Below, in pieces: positions 44,531 to 52,370 of a DNA stretch of 64,000 bases (the first letter of the stretch is position 1; every line of letters begins with the position of its first letter). The notes beneath the pieces were generated by a model that saw nothing but the letters and a program-made list of their open reading frames with translations, did not search any database and was not told where the DNA came from. Location of the stretch: positions 62,001-126,000 of the forward strand of contig JAGBTN010000010.1 in NCBI GenBank assembly GCA_017631315.1, in the 5' to 3' direction. Made by a program: the position numbers and the translations under genes. This DNA is from Bacteroidaceae bacterium. Lineage in GTDB: Bacteria > Bacteroidota > Bacteroidia > Bacteroidales > Bacteroidaceae.

Positions 44531-45496
44531 ATGAATGAGAAAGATTTGCATGTTGTTCTTGCCACAGACAACAATTATGCCGAATTTGTGGCTGTTGTGA
44601 TTGTTTCACTGCTGCAGACAAATCCACAGTTTGAAAGTATTCATGTGCACTTGTTGGCAAATGGAGTAAATGACGCCACAATTCAAAAGCTTCAACATCA
44701 TTTGCTGCAGGATCGTGCGCAATTGCATGTTTATGATATTTCAGACTTAGAACAGCGGTTGGGAATTCAAGTCCCTAACTCCATCGCCATTAGTGCATAT
44801 GCACGACTTTTTATGGCATCATTGCTGCCTACAGATTTAGACCGAGTGCTGTATTTAGACTGTGATGTGGTAGTGTCGGATGACATCACAAGTTTTTGGG
44901 AGATGAATATAGAAGGTTTTCTTATTGCTGGTGTGCTTGATACGTTATCTACTAATAGGACAAAAACAGATATCGGTCTTCCTACTGACGCACCTTATGT
45001 AAATTCTGGAGTTTTACTAATTAATCTGAAGTCTTGGCGTGAGGAGAATATGCAACAATGTTTCCTGGATTTCTTGTTGAGCCATAATGGACATGTCACG
45101 CATCATGATCAGGGAATTATCAATGCAACTTGTCATGGCAGAATTCAGATTGTCCATCCGCGTTTTAACCTGGCATCTAACTATTTGTCGCATCCATACA
45201 AAATGTTAGCCAGTATGAATACACCATTCTATTCTGAAAATGAAGTTGAGGAAGCTAAAAAGTATCCGGCTATTATTCATTTCACGCAAGGATTCTATAA
45301 CCGTCCATGGGTTAAAAACTCCATGCATCCATTGGTAGAGCGATTCAATTATTTCCATAAACAAACAGAATGGGATGGGACACCACTTCGCCCCGACAAG
45401 CGTAGTCTCGCCATGCGAATTCTCAGTTGGGTGTTTCTAAATCTTCCACTTTGGATGTATAATGCTACACAACGTATCATTAAAAAGATAAAATAA
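44531..45496 (+). CDS. Glycosyltransferase, GT8 family
   Basis: A 321-residue GT-A retaining enzyme. The N-terminal VVLATDNNYAEFVAVVIVSL is typical of GT8, with the DxD metal site in RVLYLDCDVVVSDDI near 115 and further motifs PYVNSGVLLINLKSW near 157 and HHDQGIINATC near 193. The HFTQGFYNRPW segment near 255 is the conserved lipopolysaccharide-galactosyltransferase-like end. It starts 3 bp after the GT4 stop. Confidence 0.92.
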   Translation: MNEKDLHVVLATDNNYAEFVAVVIVSLLQTNPQFESIHVHLLANGVNDATIQKLQHHLLQDRAQLHVYDISDLEQRLGIQVPNSIAISAYARLFMASLLPTDLDRVLYLDCDVVVSDDITSFWEMNIEGFLIAGVLDTLSTNRTKTDIGLPTDAPYVNSGVLLINLKSWREENMQQCFLDFLLSHNGHVTHHDQGIINATCHGRIQIVHPRFNLASNYLSHPYKMLASMNTPFYSENEVEEAKKYPAIIHFTQGFYNRPWVKNSMHPLVERFNYFHKQTEWDGTPLRPDKRSLAMRILSWVFLNLPLWMYNATQRIIKKIK

Positions 45497-45511
45497 ACTT
45501 TAAGCTAAACA

Positions 45512-46357
45512 ATGATCCCAAAGATAATACATTACTGCTGGTTCGGGGGGAATCCTTTGCCTGAGTCAGCGAAAAAATGCATAGCATCGTGGCGGAAGTT
45601 CCTTCCGGATTACGAAATATGGCAATGGTCGGAGGAGGAGCTGGTAAGCTCCGAACCTAACGATAACGTTGACCATGACGATAACAGCCTCTCCCCATCC
45701 CTCCCCTTAAGGGAAGGGGGAAAGAATGAGAACGAAAAGGATCTTTTTGATAAGATTCTGCCGTTTGATGTGAACAGCATACCCTATACTCAGCAGGCAT
45801 ACGAGGCAAAGAAGTATGCGTTCGTGAGTGACTATGCGCGGTTCTGGATTCTATACAAGTATGGTGGTCTATACTTTGACATAGATGTGGAAATTATCAA
45901 GCCTATGGATGATATCATAGAACGAGGTCCATTTATGGGGATTGAAAAAACTCCAACATCAAAGATTACCCCAATGATTAATCCTGGTTTAGGTTTAGGT
46001 GCTACTCCACAGATGGATATTTATCGTCAGATATTAGATAGTTTTCATCGAATGGAATTTTATTCGGAAGATGCTTCAATAAATCCCTTTTCGATGATAC
46101 CCATGGTAACAAAACTCTTTTCAGAACTTGGATTCAAAGCCAATAAAGAGGTCGAATATGTTGCTGAAACATACATCTATCCGGAAGATGTTTTCTGTCC
46201 CATGGATTCAACAACAGGAATCACAACAATTACAGACAGTACGGTAAGTATTCATCATTACGATTGTTCTTGGATGGATCATAATACCTTACGATTTCGC
46301 ATACACGTTTTAAAGAATTGTATTTACCGAATTTTGCATAAATTACACCTTAAATAA
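45512..46357 (+). CDS. Glycosyltransferase, GT32-like (DXD sugar-binding type)
   Basis: A 281-residue capsular-type glycosyltransferase: MIPKIIHYCWFGGNPLPESA at the start, and SDYARFWILYKYGGLYFDID with the DxD near 120. Residues about 58-72 (SLSPSLPLREGG) are encoded by a GC-rich palindromic element inserted between two conserved parts, in a region that is otherwise a surface loop. The frame is kept, so the protein is probably active. Confidence 0.9.
   Translation: MIPKIIHYCWFGGNPLPESAKKCIASWRKFLPDYEIWQWSEEELVSSEPNDNVDHDDNSLSPSLPLREGGKNENEKDLFDKILPFDVNSIPYTQQAYEAKKYAFVSDYARFWILYKYGGLYFDIDVEIIKPMDDIIERGPFMGIEKTPTSKITPMINPGLGLGATPQMDIYRQILDSFHRMEFYSEDASINPFSMIPMVTKLFSELGFKANKEVEYVAETYIYPEDVFCPMDSTTGITTITDSTVSIHHYDCSWMDHNTLRFRIHVLKNCIYRILHKLHLK
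45687..45720 (+). repeat. In-frame palindromic element inside the GT32-like gene
   Basis: CTCCCCATCCCTCCCC joined through TTAA to GGGAAGGGGG, a near-palindrome, much more GC-rich than the gene around it. It encodes residues about 58-70. Confidence 0.75.
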
Positions 46358-46363
46358 TCATTT

Positions 46364-47482
46364 ATGGAATTATTCGCGCCGCAACTATATTTTCCATTGT
46401 CGTTATTTTTGACAATGTTATTTATCTTATTTCAATCAAATAAGATTTATTCAATTTCCAATAGGTCATTGATTGTAAAAGATAATAATAATTTTCTTTT
46501 TGTCATATTCGCAATACTTTTCACCATTGTTGTTGGCTTGCGTCCGGTCAGCGGTGCTTTTGGCGATACAGTGAATTATGCACACTATTATTGGAATCAG
46601 GCAAATGATTTACTCCTTCTAAAGGAAACATTAGACGAAGAATGGGTGTTTACTTATTTGATGCATTGGTTTGCAGCCAGAGACTATGACATCATGTGGT
46701 TCTTTCTGTTCGTTGAAATTCTCTATGTGGTGCCTATAAGTTTAGCTTGCAGGCGTCTGTCGGCAAATAACTATACAATATTGCTTCTTTTTTGTTTTAG
46801 CGCATTTTCTTTTTTTACTTATGGTGTAAATGGTATTCGTAATGGTATGGCCTGTAGTTTAGTAATCATGGCCCTAACATTCATACAAGGCAATATACGT
46901 AATAAGATTATTTGCGGAGTGCTATGTTTCCTTGCTTTAAATATTCATCGCTCTACTGCTCTTCCTATTATTGCAATGCTCTATACATACTATCTTTCAA
47001 AACCACGACACATGTTCTTCTTTTGGATCGCATCCATCGGTATAAGCCTTGTTATGGGTAGTGCGGTAGAAAACTTTTTTGCCTCATTAGGATTTGACGA
47101 TCGCATGAAGGATTACATACAGGGCCAAGATGATATTTTAGAAATGGAACAATTCTCAAAGACTGGTTTCCGTTGGGATTTTCTACTCTATAGCTTTATG
47201 CCTATCTGGTTAGGGTGGTATTTAGTATTCAAACGGAAGATATATAATTCAACATATCTTTTATTGTTAGGGACATACATCTATTCTAATGCGTTTTGGG
47301 TAATGGTAATTCGAGCTGCTTTTTCAAATCGTTTTGCATATCTGTCTTGGTTCCTTTATCCCATTGTATTGGCTTACCCGTTAATAAAGTTTGAGATTTG
47401 GCCCAAGCAGGGACAAAAGACTGCAATGATACTACTAGCACATTTGGGATTTACATTTGTAATGTGGTTATTTGGAAAATAA
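46364..47482 (+). CDS. EpsG-like polysaccharide polymerase (Wzy-type)
   Basis: A 372-residue membrane protein with about 10 hydrophobic helices. The VGLRPVSGAFGDTVNYAHYY segment near 55-75 and FFTYGVNGIRNGMACSLVIM near 143 are typical of the EpsG family. In a Wzx/Wzy pathway it would polymerise repeat units on the periplasmic side. It is the only polymerase candidate in the locus. It sits 6 bp after the GT32-like gene. Confidence 0.85.
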   Translation: MELFAPQLYFPLSLFLTMLFILFQSNKIYSISNRSLIVKDNNNFLFVIFAILFTIVVGLRPVSGAFGDTVNYAHYYWNQANDLLLLKETLDEEWVFTYLMHWFAARDYDIMWFFLFVEILYVVPISLACRRLSANNYTILLLFCFSAFSFFTYGVNGIRNGMACSLVIMALTFIQGNIRNKIICGVLCFLALNIHRSTALPIIAMLYTYYLSKPRHMFFFWIASIGISLVMGSAVENFFASLGFDDRMKDYIQGQDDILEMEQFSKTGFRWDFLLYSFMPIWLGWYLVFKRKIYNSTYLLLLGTYIYSNAFWVMVIRAAFSNRFAYLSWFLYPIVLAYPLIKFEIWPKQGQKTAMILLAHLGFTFVMWLFGK

Positions 47483-47485
47483 ATT

Positions 47486-48388
47486 ATGAAAAAAACACTT
47501 ACTGTTTTTACACCAGCATATAATCGTGCACATACCATCGGACGGACATACGAGAGTCTGTGCCGACAAACATGCAAGGATTTCGACTGGCTTGTGATTG
47601 ATGATGGTTCTTCAGACAATACACAGGAACTTATCGAAGGATGGATAGAAGAAGGGAAGATTCCCATTCGCTATATCTATCAGGAGAATCAAGGTATGCA
47701 TGGCGCACATAATACCGCGTATAAAAACATCACAACTGAGTTGAACACCTGCATAGACAGTGACGACTGGATGCCAGATGATGCTGTAGAGATAATTGTT
47801 AATCTGTGGAAAGAAAAAGGCAGTGAACGTTATGCTGGTATCATCGGATTGGATTATGCTTGTACTGGTGGACTGATAGGAACAAAATTCCCCAACGATA
47901 TCAGTGAATCAACACTTTCTGGCTTCTATGCAAAAGGAGGACAAGGAGATAAGAAGTTAGTTCTCCGAACGGATGTTGTAAAGAAATACCCAGAATATCC
48001 CCGATTCGAGAATGAACGATATTTCGGCCTGGTATATCTATACTCGCTGATAGATCAAGACTATACCAGCTTGGTGATAAACAAACCTTTGGTGATAGTT
48101 GATTACCAATTAGACGGTTCAAGTCATGGCATGTATCGACAATACTGGAACAATCCGCAGGGATTCATGTATCTGAGGAAGGAGACCATGCGATTGAACA
48201 AATCGTTGAAAACCAGGTTCCGCAACTGCATACATTATGTCTCGCATTGCATACGTGCCAACAAGAAATCAGAGTTCTTTTCAAATCCTTGTTCGTGGTT
48301 AACTCTCGCGGCTTTGCCATTTGGGTGTATCCTCTATCTCGTGACAAGGAACAAAGTGAAGAATAACAAGAAAATGAAAATAGGATAA
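47486..48388 (+). CDS. Glycosyltransferase, GT2 family
   Basis: A 300-residue GT-A inverting enzyme. LTVFTPAYNRAHTIGRTYES at the N-terminus and DWLVIDDGSSDNTQEL near 34-50 form the nucleotide-sugar site, and the catalytic metal DxD-like residues are in LNTCIDSDDWMPDDA near 88-102. The C-terminus has a weakly hydrophobic stretch (WLTLAALPFGCILYLV) that may associate with the membrane. Its stop shares a base with the next start. Confidence 0.92.
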   Translation: MKKTLTVFTPAYNRAHTIGRTYESLCRQTCKDFDWLVIDDGSSDNTQELIEGWIEEGKIPIRYIYQENQGMHGAHNTAYKNITTELNTCIDSDDWMPDDAVEIIVNLWKEKGSERYAGIIGLDYACTGGLIGTKFPNDISESTLSGFYAKGGQGDKKLVLRTDVVKKYPEYPRFENERYFGLVYLYSLIDQDYTSLVINKPLVIVDYQLDGSSHGMYRQYWNNPQGFMYLRKETMRLNKSLKTRFRNCIHYVSHCIRANKKSEFFSNPCSWLTLAALPFGCILYLVTRNKVKNNKKMKIG

Positions 48389-48930
48389 TGTGGAAAGACT
48401 TATATAGATACGAAGGCGACAGAAGCCGTAGTTGGAAAATTAGGCTGAAATACATCTTTTTTGTTCCAGGATACACTTATACCTTCTTTTTCCGAAGGGC
48501 TCAAAATGCAGGAAATGTTCTTTCAAGATTTCTGTGGAAAGCAATTCTTCGTGTCATTTCGTACACAACACACATACAAATTCCTGCAACAACAAAGATT
48601 GGCGAAGGACTATACATCGGTCATTATGGTTTGATTGTTATAAATCCAGCAGCAGTCATTGGAAAAAACTTCAGTATTTCTGCAGGGACTTTGATAGGCA
48701 ATGCAGGAGGCAAGCATCCTGGTTCTCCTGTTATTGGTGACAATGTGAAGATGGGACAATTTTCGATTGTCATTGGTGGCGTAAAAATAGGCAATGATGT
48801 GCTGATTGCACCTGGTGCGTTTGTGAATTTCGACGTACCAGATAATTCTATTGTCATCGGCAATCCAGGCAAGATTATATCTCGAATAGAATCACCGACA
48901 AAGCCATATATTGTTTATCCAATAGACTAA
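48388..48930 (+). CDS. Serine O-acetyltransferase-like hexapeptide acetyltransferase
   Basis: A 180-residue left-handed beta-helix enzyme similar to CysE-type serine acetyltransferases found in polysaccharide loci. ATTKIGEGLYIGHYGLIVIN near 68-87 holds the catalytic His. Hexapeptide repeats continue through VIGDNVKMGQFSIVIGGVKI to IVIGNPGKI. In this context it probably O-acetylates a sugar rather than making cysteine precursor. Overlaps the GT2 by one base. Confidence 0.88.
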   Translation: MWKDLYRYEGDRSRSWKIRLKYIFFVPGYTYTFFFRRAQNAGNVLSRFLWKAILRVISYTTHIQIPATTKIGEGLYIGHYGLIVINPAAVIGKNFSISAGTLIGNAGGKHPGSPVIGDNVKMGQFSIVIGGVKIGNDVLIAPGAFVNFDVPDNSIVIGNPGKIISRIESPTKPYIVYPID

Positions 48931-48946
48931 AATTCTTTTATAGTCA

Positions 48947-50023
48947 ATGAGATTATTACATATTACAACATCTTTGCACACAGGTGGGGCGGAAACCCTG
49001 ATCGTGAACCTGATGCCTCGCTTCAAGGCCTTGGGTTATGAGGTTGGGGTAGTGGTTTTCAATGCTGAACGAACTCCCCTGATGGAACGTTTAGAAAAGG
49101 AGTGCCCAGAGTGCGAAATATATTGCTTGGGACATTCTTATTACAATCCTTGGTACATCGTCAAGTTGATTCGCATCATGCGTCACTACGACATCATTCA
49201 TACACACAACTCATCTCCTCAACTTTTTGCAGCAATTGCAAATATCTTTTGCCGTAAGAAACTGGTTACAACAGAACATAGCACAAATAACAGAAAACGG
49301 GAAAAGGGAGGCATTTTCTGTCTGGTAGATAAATGGATGTATCGTCGACATAATAATGTCATCTGTATCTCGGAGATTGCAGAAAAGAAATTGAGGGAGT
49401 ATCTTGGCAATACAGATGGTCAACATGTTTGCACGATTAACAATGGTGTGGATGTGGAGATGTTCCATAAAGCAGAACCTCTTCCTGAACTGAAATCGGA
49501 AAAATTTGTTGCCGTTATGGTTGCAGGGTTTCGTGAGGCAAAAGACCAAGATACGTTAATCAGGGCTATGTCATTATTGCCAAAAGAGCAGTATGAGTTG
49601 TGGCTTGTAGGAGATGGCGTGAGACGAGGAGAGTTGCATAATCTGGTACGAGACCTTAATCTGCAAGGTTACGTGAAGTTCTTAGGATTGAGAACGGATG
49701 TGCCTAATGTTTTGAAGTCGGCTGATGTTGTAGTAATGTCATCGCATTGGGAAGGGCTCTCTCTCTCAAATGTAGAAGGGATGTCTGTAGGAAAACCATT
49801 TGTGGCAAGCGATGTAAATGGACTGCGTGAAGTGACAAAGGATTATGGCATTCTTTTCCCACATGAAGATGAAAAAGCCTTGGCTGAAATCATCATAAAA
49901 CTTCATGATGACAAGTACCATTATAAACAAGTTGCTAATAAATGCTATGAGCGAGCACTACAATTTGATATCAAAACAATGGTTGAAGCTTATAACAATA
50001 TATACTTGTCACTCAAACAATAA
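48947..50023 (+). CDS. Glycosyltransferase, GT4 family
   Basis: A 358-residue GT-B enzyme. LLHITTSLHTGGAETLIVNL at the N-terminus is typical of GT4; the donor domain contains VAGFREAKDQDTLIRAMSLL near 190 and VVMSSHWEGLSLSNVEGMSV near 263-282 with the E-x7-E pattern. The stop shares a base with the following GT4 start. It adds a sugar to the repeat unit; specificity unknown. Confidence 0.92.
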   Translation: MRLLHITTSLHTGGAETLIVNLMPRFKALGYEVGVVVFNAERTPLMERLEKECPECEIYCLGHSYYNPWYIVKLIRIMRHYDIIHTHNSSPQLFAAIANIFCRKKLVTTEHSTNNRKREKGGIFCLVDKWMYRRHNNVICISEIAEKKLREYLGNTDGQHVCTINNGVDVEMFHKAEPLPELKSEKFVAVMVAGFREAKDQDTLIRAMSLLPKEQYELWLVGDGVRRGELHNLVRDLNLQGYVKFLGLRTDVPNVLKSADVVVMSSHWEGLSLSNVEGMSVGKPFVASDVNGLREVTKDYGILFPHEDEKALAEIIIKLHDDKYHYKQVANKCYERALQFDIKTMVEAYNNIYLSLKQ

Positions 50024-51159
50024 TGAAGAAAATTATACGTGCTTGTACAGTATCGCAGTCGGTAGGGTTTGTGAAGGATATGCTGCCAGACCTGATTCTG
50101 AAGTATGAGGTGGTGCTGCTGTCGTCGCCTGGAGAAGAACTGGACGACGCAAGGGCTCAGTACGGCGTAAAGACCATTGCGGTGCCGATGGAACGGCATA
50201 TCTCCGTGCTGAAGGATTTTGTGTCTTTATGTCGGTTGATTAAAGTCTTTCTCCGTGAACGACCAGATATAGTGCACTCCATGACGCCAAAGGCTGGAAT
50301 GCTTTGTATGCTGGCTGCTTGGCTGACGAGGGTTCCTGTGCGAGTTCATACCTTCACGGGGCTTGTCTTCCCAACTTCAACGGGGCTAAAACGCCGCATC
50401 CTGATGTTTACGGATTGGCTGACTTGTGCTTGTGCCACGCATGTCATCCCTGAAGGGGAGGGCGTGAAGGCCGACCTGCTGAACAACGGTATTACGAAGA
50501 AACCTCTCCAAGTCCTTGGATATGGTAATGTAAAGGGGGTGGACTTGTCGTACTATGTACAAAGTGAAGAGTTAAAAGTTAAGAGTGAAGAGTTAAAGAC
50601 TGATGGCGTGTTTACTTTTCTGTTTGTTGGGCGTATTGTTAGGGATAAGGGCATCAACGAGTTGGTGAAGGCGTTTCAGCATTTGCATTCACACAATCTT
50701 AATACCAGACTTTGGCTAGTTGGGGCATACGAGGATTCGCTTGATCCCATTAGTAATGAGACGCGTCAGATTATTGCTGACAACGAAGGCATTGAGGCTG
50801 TGGGCGTGAAACGAGGTGATGAGTTGCTTGCCTACTATGCTGAAGCCGATTGTTTCGTGTTTCCAAGTTATCGCGAGGGATTTCCGAATACTGTCTTGGA
50901 AGCCGGAGCCATGGGGCTGCCTTCTGTCGTGACGGACATTAATGGTTCTCGAGAGATTATAAATAATGGTTATAATGGTTTGATTGTCCCGCCAAGGGAT
51001 GAACAGGCGTTGTTTGAAGCAATGACGGAGATGTTGGAGAACACCGAGAAGCGAAAGGAAATGGCAACTAATGCACGTCCACTCATTGCTCAACGCTTCG
51101 AAGCCTCCTTTGTTAGGGCTTGCTTGTATGACTTTTATCGGAGAATTCTTCAAGGATAA
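50023..51159 (+). CDS. Glycosyltransferase, GT4 family
   Basis: A 378-residue GT-B enzyme resembling WcaL/PglA-type transferases: RPDIVHSMTPKAGMLCMLAA near 85 and VHTFTGLVFPTSTGLKRRIL near 107. The donor domain has FLFVGRIVRDKGINELVKAF near 200 and VFPSYREGFPNTVLEAGAMG near 283-302. At about 180-192 an in-frame low-complexity repeat (SEELKVKSEELK) separates the two domains. Last gene of the first part of the locus; a hairpin at 51184-51215 follows. Confidence 0.92.
   Translation: MKKIIRACTVSQSVGFVKDMLPDLILKYEVVLLSSPGEELDDARAQYGVKTIAVPMERHISVLKDFVSLCRLIKVFLRERPDIVHSMTPKAGMLCMLAAWLTRVPVRVHTFTGLVFPTSTGLKRRILMFTDWLTCACATHVIPEGEGVKADLLNNGITKKPLQVLGYGNVKGVDLSYYVQSEELKVKSEELKTDGVFTFLFVGRIVRDKGINELVKAFQHLHSHNLNTRLWLVGAYEDSLDPISNETRQIIADNEGIEAVGVKRGDELLAYYAEADCFVFPSYREGFPNTVLEAGAMGLPSVVTDINGSREIINNGYNGLIVPPRDEQALFEAMTEMLENTEKRKEMATNARPLIAQRFEASFVRACLYDFYRRILQG
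50562..50598 (+). repeat. In-frame AGTGAAGAGTTAAA repeat inside a GT4 gene
   Basis: Two tandem copies of a purine-rich unit, AGTGAAGAGTTAAA, joined by AGTTAAG. It encodes SEELKVKSEELK. A related stretch occurs at 54511-54536 in the sugar transferase gene. Confidence 0.7.
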
Positions 51160-51183
51160 AAAACTTTGACGATAATGTAAAAA

Positions 51184-51215
51184 TTGTGGCAGACTCAAAG
51201 CTGAGCCTGCCACAA
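51184..51215. terminator. Hairpin between the GT4 gene and the smalltalk gene
   Basis: A 12-nt stem (GTGGCAGaCTCA with TGAGcCTGCCAC, one mismatch) and a 4-nt loop lie between convergent genes. No long T-run follows, so it may act as a weak bidirectional terminator. Confidence 0.6.
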
Positions 51216-51220
51216 AGTGT

Positions 51221-51331
51221 TTAGAGTGGACCGTGTCCGATGCAGGATGTAGTTGTTATGGCAGTAAGTGCTGCTGTTACTGCTGCTACAATGACCTTCA
51301 GTATTACTTCCCAAATGTTTTTCTTGTTCAT
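51221..51331 (-). CDS. Smalltalk-like small protein
   Basis: A 36-residue peptide, MNKKNIWEVILKVIVAAV continuing to TTSCIGHGPL: lysines, then one hydrophobic helix, then a Cys. It matches in layout the tiny 'smalltalk' proteins encoded in Bacteroidota next to HU-HIG DNA-binding proteins, usually before an N-acetylmuramoyl-L-alanine amidase. The HU-HIG gene is indeed upstream on the same strand, but no amidase follows; the convergent glycosyltransferase ends there. Function unknown; the helix suggests membrane insertion. Confidence 0.75.
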   Translation of the reverse strand: MNKKNIWEVILKVIVAAVTAALTAITTTSCIGHGPL

Positions 51332-51447
51332 GATGTTTAATTAAATTTGAAATAATTAAAATTTGACGTTAACGTTAACCCTTTCCGCGACTACAATTGC
51401 GCCGTGGTGCTAAAGCATCCGTGAACGCTAACTTAGAGGGCACCTTT

Positions 51448-51548
51448 GCTCTCGCTTACTCGAGTCCTTGAACTACCATCGAGAACTCTTCCGCTCGGCA
51501 TAGCTCAAACTTAGTTTGGCTCTGCGCTCGCTTACTCGAGTCCTTGAA
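51448..51548. repeat. 25-bp direct repeat at the 3' end of the HU-HIG gene
   Basis: Copies at 51448-51472 and 51524-51548 (CGCTTACTCGAGTCCTTGAA core) agree at 24 of 25 bases and are 76 bp apart. The second copy contains the HU-HIG stop codon and last codons. Confidence 0.8.
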
Positions 51549-51996
51549 TCGTATCGGTGTTTTTGATGGTTTCGATGGCTTCGCTCTGCGCCTTACGGCC
51601 GGGCACGAGGCAGAACTCGGCTTCGCTGCGAAGGTTCTTGAACTGCTTGCCGGGTGACCAGCGGACATTGATGTCCTTGATGTTGCTTGAAGCTGTGAAC
51701 TCCTCGGTTGTTTTGGCACCTGTTGTGGCAAGTTCTACGTGGAAGTCGCCCAGTTCGCCAAGCTGCACCTTGTTGCCGGCAAGCATCTGTTCTCGCAGAC
51801 AGGCTACGGCATCGGTCAGAACGCCCTTGATGGTGCCCTTTGAGAATGGTGAGTTGTGATGGGCAATGTGCTGACAGAACTTGTCGAAACTGACATTCTC
51901 GTCGGTCTGTGCAGAACCGTATGCCTTTGTCTCGTTGATGTCGGATTTCTTTGTGCCGGGTTTGGTACTCATAATCGCAATGCTGTACTTAATCAT
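51532..51996 (-). CDS. HU-HIG family DNA-binding protein
   Basis: A 154-residue histone-like protein. The start is set at MIKYSIAIMSTKPGTK (51996); upstream codons to 52059 run into the repeat array and look non-coding. The HU fold covers about residues 30-120 (ISFDKFCQHIAHH-like helices, VQLGELGDFHVELATTGA beta arm, then SSNIKDINVRWSPGKQF). This subfamily is common near Bacteroidota surface-polysaccharide loci and pairs with smalltalk peptides. It likely bends or coats DNA; regulation of the adjacent locus is a guess. Confidence 0.88.
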   Translation of the reverse strand: MIKYSIAIMSTKPGTKKSDINETKAYGSAQTDENVSFDKFCQHIAHHNSPFSKGTIKGVLTDAVACLREQMLAGNKVQLGELGDFHVELATTGAKTTEEFTASSNIKDINVRWSPGKQFKNLRSEAEFCLVPGRKAQSEAIETIKNTDTIQGLE

Positions 51997-52034
51997 GGTT
52001 GTAACGTGTTTTAAATTGTTTATAGAAATGTTTA

Positions 52035-52100
52035 CGTGTAAAGTTGTCGAATCATACACGTGTAGTTGGCCAAGTTAACGTGTATAGTTGCGCTACTTCA
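52035..52100. repeat. 22-bp palindromic tandem repeat, array 3
   Basis: Three units start with CGTGT at 52035, 52059 and 52079. They are 24, 20 and 22 bp long, together exactly three periods of 22. The middle unit contains AGTTGGCCAAGTT. Confidence 0.8.
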
Positions 52101-52173
52101 CTGGAGTCGTTCGGTGTGGTCGTTCTCCGATTGCGCACTCGGTGCAGACTGTCCGTTCGTGACTCTCTGCTAC

Positions 52174-52289
52174 TATATACCGCCATACCCCCGTTTTGTC
52201 AACCCCAACACTGTTTATTTAAGTTTTTTTAACGTTGGTGATTTTTTTTACTGCAAAAGGTTGACAAAATGGGGTTGCAGTGGTATATA
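52174..52289. repeat. Imperfect 31-bp inverted repeat upstream of the primase gene
   Basis: Arms 52174-52204 and 52259-52289 are complementary at 24 of 31 positions, including outer TATATACC and inner TTTTGTCAACC blocks; one further pair would be G-U in RNA. The 54-bp centre is T-rich. Confidence 0.75.
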
Positions 52290-52370
52290 TATAATAAAAC
52301 CCCAAGAAAGAAATAAATTTATTTTCCCTTGAGGTTATTTCTTAATTGTTAACCTTAAAATCGCTTTATT

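Larger units (their letters stand above)
51997..52370. other. Divergent intergenic region between the HU-HIG and primase genes
   Basis: This 374-bp gap holds the third 22-bp repeat array (52035-52100), an imperfect 31-bp inverted repeat (52174-52289) and AT-rich DNA in front of the primase ATG. Short open frames cross it, but none has recognisable protein content. No clear TAnnTTTG promoter box was found. Confidence 0.7.
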
